Source of the DNA: Opitutaceae bacterium
GTDB lineage: Bacteria > Verrucomicrobiota > Verrucomicrobiia > Opitutales > Opitutaceae
NCBI GenBank assembly: GCA_027485815.1
Contig: JAIXQE010000068.1
Location: 1-38,637, forward strand
DNA: 38,637 nucleotides
Direction of reading: 5' to 3'
Shown: piece by piece, positions 34,879 through 38,637 of the stretch
Layout of the letters: the number at the start of each line of letters is the position of its first letter
How positions within the stretch are numbered: the first letter of the stretch is position 1
Notes under the pieces: model-generated
What the model saw: only the letters and a program-made list of their open reading frames with translations
Databases searched by the model: none
Told to the model about the DNA's origin: nothing
Position numbers and translations under genes: made by a program

Positions 34879-35880
34879 ATGCCAAAACGCCTCGGAAAGT
34901 TCGAACTCCCCAGCAAGCTCACCAAGGTCGAGGAGGGCGCCACGCCCACCTATGCGAAGTTCATCGCGGAGCCCTTTGAGGCCGGCTACGGCCACACCAT
35001 TGGCAACTCCCTCCGGCGCGTGCTGCTCAGCTCCATCGAGGGTGCCGCCATCTCCTCCATCAAGATCGACGGCGTGAACCACGAGTTCCAGTCGATCGAC
35101 GGGGTGGTCGAGGATGTCACCGACATCGTCCTCAACCTGAAGAAGATCCTCATCGTCTCCCAGAAGCGGGAGCCGATCTCGCTCCTCATCCGCGCCACCA
35201 AGGCCGGGGCGGTCACCGCGGCGGACATCCAGTCCGACGCCAACATCAAGGTGATGAACCCGGACCAGGTGATCTGCACGCTGGACCACAAGCGGACCTT
35301 CGAGGCGGAGATCGAGATCAAGACCGGCCGCGGTTATTTCCCGGGCGAGGCTAACAAGAAGGAAGACCAGCCGATCGGCGTCATCCCGATCGACTCGCTG
35401 TTCTCCCCGGTGCGCCTGGTCAAGTACGCCGTCGAGGCGACCCGCGTCGGCCAGATCACGGATTACGACAAGCTGATCCTCGAGGTCTGGACCGACGGCC
35501 GCATCACGCCGGACGACGCCCTCAAGCAGTCGGCTTCGATCCTGAAGCACCACCTGGACGTGTTCGACCGGGTGAGCGAGGAGCAGTACGAGTTCGAGAA
35601 CCAGCACTCCGAGGTCAGCGAGGAGCAGAACAAGCTCCGCAAGCTGCTCAACATGTCGGTGAACGAGATCGAGCTCTCGGTCCGCGCCGCCAACTGCCTG
35701 AACAACGCGAACATCACCACGGTCGGTGAGCTCGCGATGAAGACGGAGCAGGAGATGCTCAAGTACCGCAACTTCGGCAAGAAGTCGCTGAACGAGATCA
35801 AGGAGAAGCTCGAAGCCCTCGGGCTCTCGCTCGGGATGAAGTTCGACGAGCGCCTCCTCGAGGCCAAGAAGGAAGCCTGA
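34879..35880 (+). CDS. rpoA: RNA polymerase subunit alpha
   Basis: The protein has 333 residues. The N-terminal assembly domain shows FIAEPFEAGYGHTIGNSLRR and VLLSSIEGAAI; the C-terminal domain begins after a linker near residue 250 and shows NEIELSVRAANCLNNANI, TVGELAMKTEQEMLKYRNFG and KKSLNEIKEKL, the part that contacts UP elements and activators. A pyrimidine-rich leader (CTCCCCCGCC) precedes the ATG. Length and order are normal. Confidence 0.98.
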   Translation: MPKRLGKFELPSKLTKVEEGATPTYAKFIAEPFEAGYGHTIGNSLRRVLLSSIEGAAISSIKIDGVNHEFQSIDGVVEDVTDIVLNLKKILIVSQKREPISLLIRATKAGAVTAADIQSDANIKVMNPDQVICTLDHKRTFEAEIEIKTGRGYFPGEANKKEDQPIGVIPIDSLFSPVRLVKYAVEATRVGQITDYDKLILEVWTDGRITPDDALKQSASILKHHLDVFDRVSEEQYEFENQHSEVSEEQNKLRKLLNMSVNEIELSVRAANCLNNANITTVGELAMKTEQEMLKYRNFGKKSLNEIKEKLEALGLSLGMKFDERLLEAKKEA

Positions 35881-35896
35881 TCCCTCCCGTCGTGTC

Positions 35897-35919
35897 GGCC
35901 GGGCCCCGGTGGTCCGGCC
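35897..35919 (+). promoter_or_regulatory. GC-rich hairpin in the rpoA-rplQ spacer
   Basis: GGCCGGGCC and GGTCCGGCC form a 9-bp stem (one G-U pair) with a 5-base loop, 17 bases after the rpoA stop. There is no T-run. The 133-base spacer is unusually long for this cluster and otherwise shows no clear element. Confidence 0.45.
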
Positions 35920-36013
35920 GGCGCGGCACTCCCTTTCCCGCCTGCGCGCCGTCCGTCGCCGCCCTACGCTGCGGCCGGATTGCCGATCGGAGGCGGGCTA
36001 AACCCAACCCACC

Positions 36014-36532
36014 ATGCGTCACAATAAGCACCACGCCTCCCTGGGCGTCACCCGCGAGCATCGCCGGGCGATGCTCTCCAACCTTGCCGCCTCGCTCATC
36101 GAGCACGGGCGGATCGAGACCACCCTGACCAAGGCCAAGGCCCTGCGTCCCTTCATCGAGAAGGCCATCACCAAGGCCAAGCACGCCGCGGCCAAGGCCG
36201 AGAAGAAGGATGCGATCCACCTGCGCCGCCTCGTGCTCGCGGACATCCGCAACGAGGACGCCGTCACGAAGCTCTTCAACGAGCTGCACCAGCAGTTTGC
36301 GCAGCGGGCGGGTGGCTACACCCGCATCTACAAGCTGGGCGCCCGCCGCATCAGCGACGCGGCCGAGATGGCCCTGATCGAGTTCGTGAAGGCGGACGAT
36401 CCGGGCTACAAGAAGTCCTCCGGCCGCCGCGCCGCGAAGGGCAAGGGCAAGGTCAAGGCCAAGGCGAGCGCGCCGGCCGAGACCGCCGCCCCGGCCGCCG
36501 ACGCTCCCGCCACGGGCGAGGCGAAGGCCTGA
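36014..36532 (+). CDS. rplQ: Large ribosomal subunit protein bL17 with C-terminal tail
   Basis: The protein has 172 residues; typical is 115-130. The core is MRHNKHHASLGVTREHRRAML, the IETTLTKAKALRPFIEK helix and RAGGYTRIYKLGARRISDAAEMALIEF-like sequence. A tail of about 40 residues (Lys/Gly, then Ala/Pro-rich) follows. It is the last gene of the cluster, 22 bases before the terminator. Confidence 0.96.
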   Translation: MRHNKHHASLGVTREHRRAMLSNLAASLIEHGRIETTLTKAKALRPFIEKAITKAKHAAAKAEKKDAIHLRRLVLADIRNEDAVTKLFNELHQQFAQRAGGYTRIYKLGARRISDAAEMALIEFVKADDPGYKKSSGRRAAKGKGKVKAKASAPAETAAPAADAPATGEAKA

Positions 36533-36554
36533 TCCGCAGCAAAGTTTGATTCCC

Positions 36555-36589
36555 AGGCGCCGGGCCGAAATGGCCCGGCGCCTTTTTTT
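36555..36589 (+). terminator. Strong intrinsic terminator of the ribosomal cluster
   Basis: A perfect 12-bp stem (AGGCGCCGGGCC / GGCCCGGCGCCT, loop GAAAT) is followed by seven T residues. It is the best terminator in the window and marks the end of the cluster. Confidence 0.95.
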
Positions 36590-36628
36590 GGTTCGCGCGG
36601 GGAGCGGGGCGCCGGTAGCGGTCCTCGG

Positions 36629-36853
36629 ATGTTTCCCCTCTCCACCGGGATCGCCATCGTGGCTGGCTTGGGCCTCGGCGTCATCGGGGGGCTCTGGGCC
36701 TTTTATGAGCGCAGGGATCGCGGGGAGGGTGCCGCGGCCCGACCGGCGGCGCGCCATTGCGTGCGTTGCGATGCCGTCTACGGGGCGCCGCGCACAGAGG
36801 GCAGCGCGCCGTGTCCGCGTTGCGGGCACGCGAATCCCGCGCTGCGCTTCTGA
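36629..36853 (+). CDS. Small membrane protein with zinc-ribbon tail
   Basis: The protein has 74 residues. An N-terminal transmembrane helix (IAIVAGLGLGVIGGLWAFY, residues 8-26) is followed by a short basic linker and two cysteine pairs, HCVRCDAVYG and CPRCGHANP, forming a probable zinc ribbon facing the cytoplasm. The start at 36629 lies just after the ribosomal terminator. I do not recognise the family. Its position between rplQ and tRNA-Cys may be chance. The coding call rests on the coherent TM-plus-ribbon architecture. Confidence 0.6.
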   Translation: MFPLSTGIAIVAGLGLGVIGGLWAFYERRDRGEGAAARPAARHCVRCDAVYGAPRTEGSAPCPRCGHANPALRF

Positions 36854-36922
36854 AGCGCGGCAACGGGCGTGTTTCGGCTTGCGGTGCCGTGGCCGGCGCG
36901 CGACGTTTTCGGCCCCTTCAAG

Positions 36923-36997
36923 GGCGCGGTAGCCAAGTGGTAAGGCCGAGGTCTGCAAAACCTCTATGCGCCGGTTCAATTCCGGCCCGCGCCTCCA
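36923..36997 (+). tRNA. tRNA-Cys (anticodon GCA), CCA encoded
   Basis: The acceptor stem GGCGCGG pairs with CCGCGCC. The anticodon arm GAGGT-CTGCAAA-ACCTC carries GCA, and the T arm GCCGG-TTCAATT-CCGGC is perfect. The discriminator base is U and CCA is encoded. A tyrosine recombinase starts 102 bases downstream in the same orientation. Confidence 0.96.
36970..36997 (+). other. Candidate attachment site (attL) in the 3' end of tRNA-Cys
   Basis: The T arm, acceptor 3' strand and CCA of the tRNA form the usual crossover region for tRNA-targeting integrases. The tRNA is intact, as expected if the element restored its 3' end on insertion. The matching attR must lie beyond the window, so this is inferred from context only. 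Confidence 0.4.
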
Positions 36998-37098
36998 ATT
37001 TCCAGTCAACGAGTTACGGAAGAGTGCCACAGAATTGCCACTCCCGGTAATACACCTACCGTATTGTCGGTCGCCGTTTCGCCTGCTGGATTCTAGGG

Positions 37099-38214
37099 GT
37101 GCAGCCCCGAGATTTCCGCGTCCTCCAACGGCGAAATTCGCCGCGGTGGACCGCGCGTTTCTGGAGCTCCTCCCGCCAGCGACTCGTCGACGTCACCACG
37201 CCCTTCCGGGTGGACGACCCTCAAGGCTACCGTCGCGCTGTGGGCCATGCCCGGGGGCTGGTTGAGCGGGAAAATCCCGATCGGTCGCCCTGCGCTGAGG
37301 AGTGCTGGGACGTCTGGGTACTGCCCTTTCTGGAAGCGAGGTACGGCAACAGCGCCAAGACGCTGCGCCGTTACCGAGGGGCATGGGAGCAGTGGCGTGC
37401 GTTTCTCGAGCTCCGCGAGCTCCGGATACCCAGGGCGCTGACCTATCAGCAGGTCCTTGAGTTCGTCTCCTGGCGCTCGTCGCAGGTGAAGCGCCTCAGC
37501 GGGAAGCGCGTCTCCAAGAACACGGCCCTGTGCGATGTTCGGGTTATGGCGGTGGTCATGCGCGAAGCCATTCGCCGGTCCTTCGCCGAGACGAACCACT
37601 GCGAGAAGCTGGGAATCACGAAGGACCCCAGTCGGCAGAAGCCGGAGATGACCGACGGCGAGATCGCCCGGATTCGGGCCGCCCTCAAATCCCGCCCGGA
37701 GTGGATGACCATCTCCTTCGAGATCGCCCTCCATCAGGGGTGTCGGCTGTCCGAGACCAGCCTGCCCCTGTCTCAGGTCGACCTGATGCGGGACACGATC
37801 ACGTTCCACGCGAAGGGTAGGGGCGGCGGTCAGAAGCACGTATTTACCACGCAACTACACCCGGGACTTCGACCTCTCCTGTCCCGGATCAGCTCCGAGG
37901 GGCGTGAGCAATCGTGCGTCCTGCCGACGATGGCGGCGAAGCAGTGGCACAGTTTTTTTCGCGAAATCGGACTCTCCCACCTGTGCTTCCACTGCACGCG
38001 GGTGACCGTGATCACCCGCATGGCCCGCAACGGGGTACCGATCGCCCAGGCGATGCGGTTTGTCGGCCACGCCTCGGAGACGATCCACCGGATCTATCAG
38101 CGGTTGGCCGCGCCCGACTGCGCGATCGCGATCAACGCGCTCCGGTTCGGAGGTAGTGAGACGCCACGAACTCCGGATGCCGCTTTAGCCATTCGTGAAT
38201 CCGTGGCAGCGTAG
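37099..38214 (+). CDS. Tyrosine recombinase / integrase of a genomic island
   Basis: The protein has 371 residues from a GTG start. The catalytic set of phage-type integrases is visible: Arg in QGCRLSET, Lys in AKGRGGGQKH, His-x-x-Arg in HCTRVTV, His in FVGHASETIHR and the nucleophile Tyr in RIYQRL. An N-terminal core-binding segment (SAKTLRRYRGAWEQWRAFLE) precedes them. It integrates or excises DNA at an att site, most probably tRNA-Cys immediately upstream. Base composition is slightly lower in GC than the ribosomal cluster. The 3' end overlaps the convergent HTH gene by 83 bases. The true start is uncertain. Confidence 0.88.
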   Translation: MQPRDFRVLQRRNSPRWTARFWSSSRQRLVDVTTPFRVDDPQGYRRAVGHARGLVERENPDRSPCAEECWDVWVLPFLEARYGNSAKTLRRYRGAWEQWRAFLELRELRIPRALTYQQVLEFVSWRSSQVKRLSGKRVSKNTALCDVRVMAVVMREAIRRSFAETNHCEKLGITKDPSRQKPEMTDGEIARIRAALKSRPEWMTISFEIALHQGCRLSETSLPLSQVDLMRDTITFHAKGRGGGQKHVFTTQLHPGLRPLLSRISSEGREQSCVLPTMAAKQWHSFFREIGLSHLCFHCTRVTVITRMARNGVPIAQAMRFVGHASETIHRIYQRLAAPDCAIAINALRFGGSETPRTPDAALAIRESVAA

Positions 38215-38374
38215 AATACCGACCGGTGAAGGGGGTGTCGCCGAAGCCCTTTCCCGCCCGCTTAATGCCCTTCAGGACGAAGGGTGAGACCCCAAGCCGG
38301 GCGGCGATCTGCCGGGAGTTCATCAACGGCGCTGACACGGTACCGGGCTCGCTTGTGGTTGGGGTGAACTGCAT
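38132..38374 (-). CDS. Small helix-turn-helix protein, candidate excisionase
   Basis: The protein has 80 residues. MNSRQIAARLGVSPFVLKGI is a typical winged-helix/AlpA-like HTH (helix RQIAARLG, turn, recognition helix SPFVLKGIKRA), followed by RYSTLPRIHEWLKRHPEF. Such small proteins beside integrases direct excision (Xis/AlpA) or regulate the element. It opposes the integrase and overlaps its last 83 bases, an arrangement that could make the two genes mutually antagonistic. The start at 38374 or 38323 (the Met of MNSRQ) is possible; no strong ribosome-binding site is seen. Confidence 0.65.
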   Translation of the reverse strand: MQFTPTTSEPGTVSAPLMNSRQIAARLGVSPFVLKGIKRAGKGFGDTPFTGRYSTLPRIHEWLKRHPEFVASHYLRTGAR

Positions 38375-38474
38375 GGGATATTCTGGGGAGTTTGAGGCAA
38401 TGGAGTGGAGCGGATTGCCGCGCCCGTTGGGCTCCGGCGGAGCTGCTATGCGAGAGTCACTTTTCCTGAAAGGG

Positions 38475-38637
38475 ATGAGTTGCGATCTGATGAGTGATCG
38501 GAGACGGCGGTCGCTTTGTATGATCCTGAAATGTTTGGTGCTTCTTGTGGCCTGGATTTGCGGTCACGTAAGCTCGAGTTGTGGCCAGGGAATCACGTTG
38601 AAGTATAATCATACTGATGATTTCGTCCGGCGGAAGA
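38475..38637 (+). CDS. Putative exported protein, 3' truncated by window edge
   Basis: An uninterrupted frame of 54 codons runs to the window end. Starting at 38475 or, better, at the internal ATG 38520, it encodes a signal-peptide-like segment (MILKCLVLLVAWICGHVSSS) and then the start of a mature region (GITLKYNHTDDFVRR). Composition is more AT-rich than the left part of the window, fitting cargo of the island started by the integrase. The family cannot be named from so little sequence. Confidence 0.4.
   Translation, partial: MSCDLMSDRRRRSLCMILKCLVLLVAWICGHVSSSCGQGITLKYNHTDDFVRRK

Noticed and set aside
33115-35607. An 830-codon minus-strand frame opposite rpsM to rpoA
   Set aside because: Antisense shadow of five conserved genes.

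Overview
The window is GC-rich chromosomal DNA, most likely from a verrucomicrobium of the Opitutaceae or a close relative. This placement is inference. It rests on a TonB-dependent receptor end, a Tat-exported Gfo/Idh/MocA oxidoreductase, PEP-CTERM-type surface proteins together with an exosortase, a Kdo transferase (hence an LPS-bearing envelope), and many long antisense open frames typical of high GC3. The central landmark is one very long ribosomal-protein cluster.

Layout. Positions 1-7329 hold accessory and envelope genes: the 3' end of a TonB receptor, the oxidoreductase, a PEP-CTERM protein, a di-haem cytochrome c peroxidase and a second sorting-signal protein of the VPDSG type behind a hairpin-rich leader. 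Positions 7366-10034 (minus) form a two-gene copper/redox operon, a multicopper oxidase followed by a Sco-type copper chaperone. Positions 10538-11860 hold a stand-alone fabF. Positions 11871-16858 (minus) form the operon exosortase - waaA - SNF2 helicase. The exosortase could process the two sorting-signal proteins seen here.

Positions 17084-36532 carry the fused str/S10/spc/alpha cluster in classical order: rpsL, rpsG, fusA, rpsJ, rplC, rplD, rplW, rplB, rpsS, [secreted 105-aa protein], rplV, rpsC, rplP, rpmC, rpsQ, rplN, rplX, rplE, rpsN, rpsH, rplF, rplR, rpsE, rplO, secY, [degenerate adenylate-kinase-like protein], map, rpsM, rpsK, rpsD, rpoA, rplQ. It ends in a strong intrinsic terminator. 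tuf, rpmD, a functional adk, infA and rpmJ are missing from their usual places. Several ribosomal proteins carry Ala/Pro/Lys-rich tails, and about half of the genes have pyrimidine-rich leaders instead of a Shine-Dalgarno sequence.

Positions 36629-38637 hold a small membrane/zinc-ribbon protein, then tRNA-Cys(GCA), a tyrosine recombinase reading away from it, an opposing helix-turn-helix protein (candidate excisionase) and the truncated start of a secreted protein. This looks like the left end of a tRNA-integrated genomic island that continues past the window.

The most noteworthy items are the inactive-looking adenylate kinase remnant at the adk locus, the exported FlgT_C-like protein inside the S10 operon, the structured leader at 6400-6573, and sigma-54-like promoter elements with upstream palindromes before both the cytochrome c peroxidase and the multicopper oxidase.
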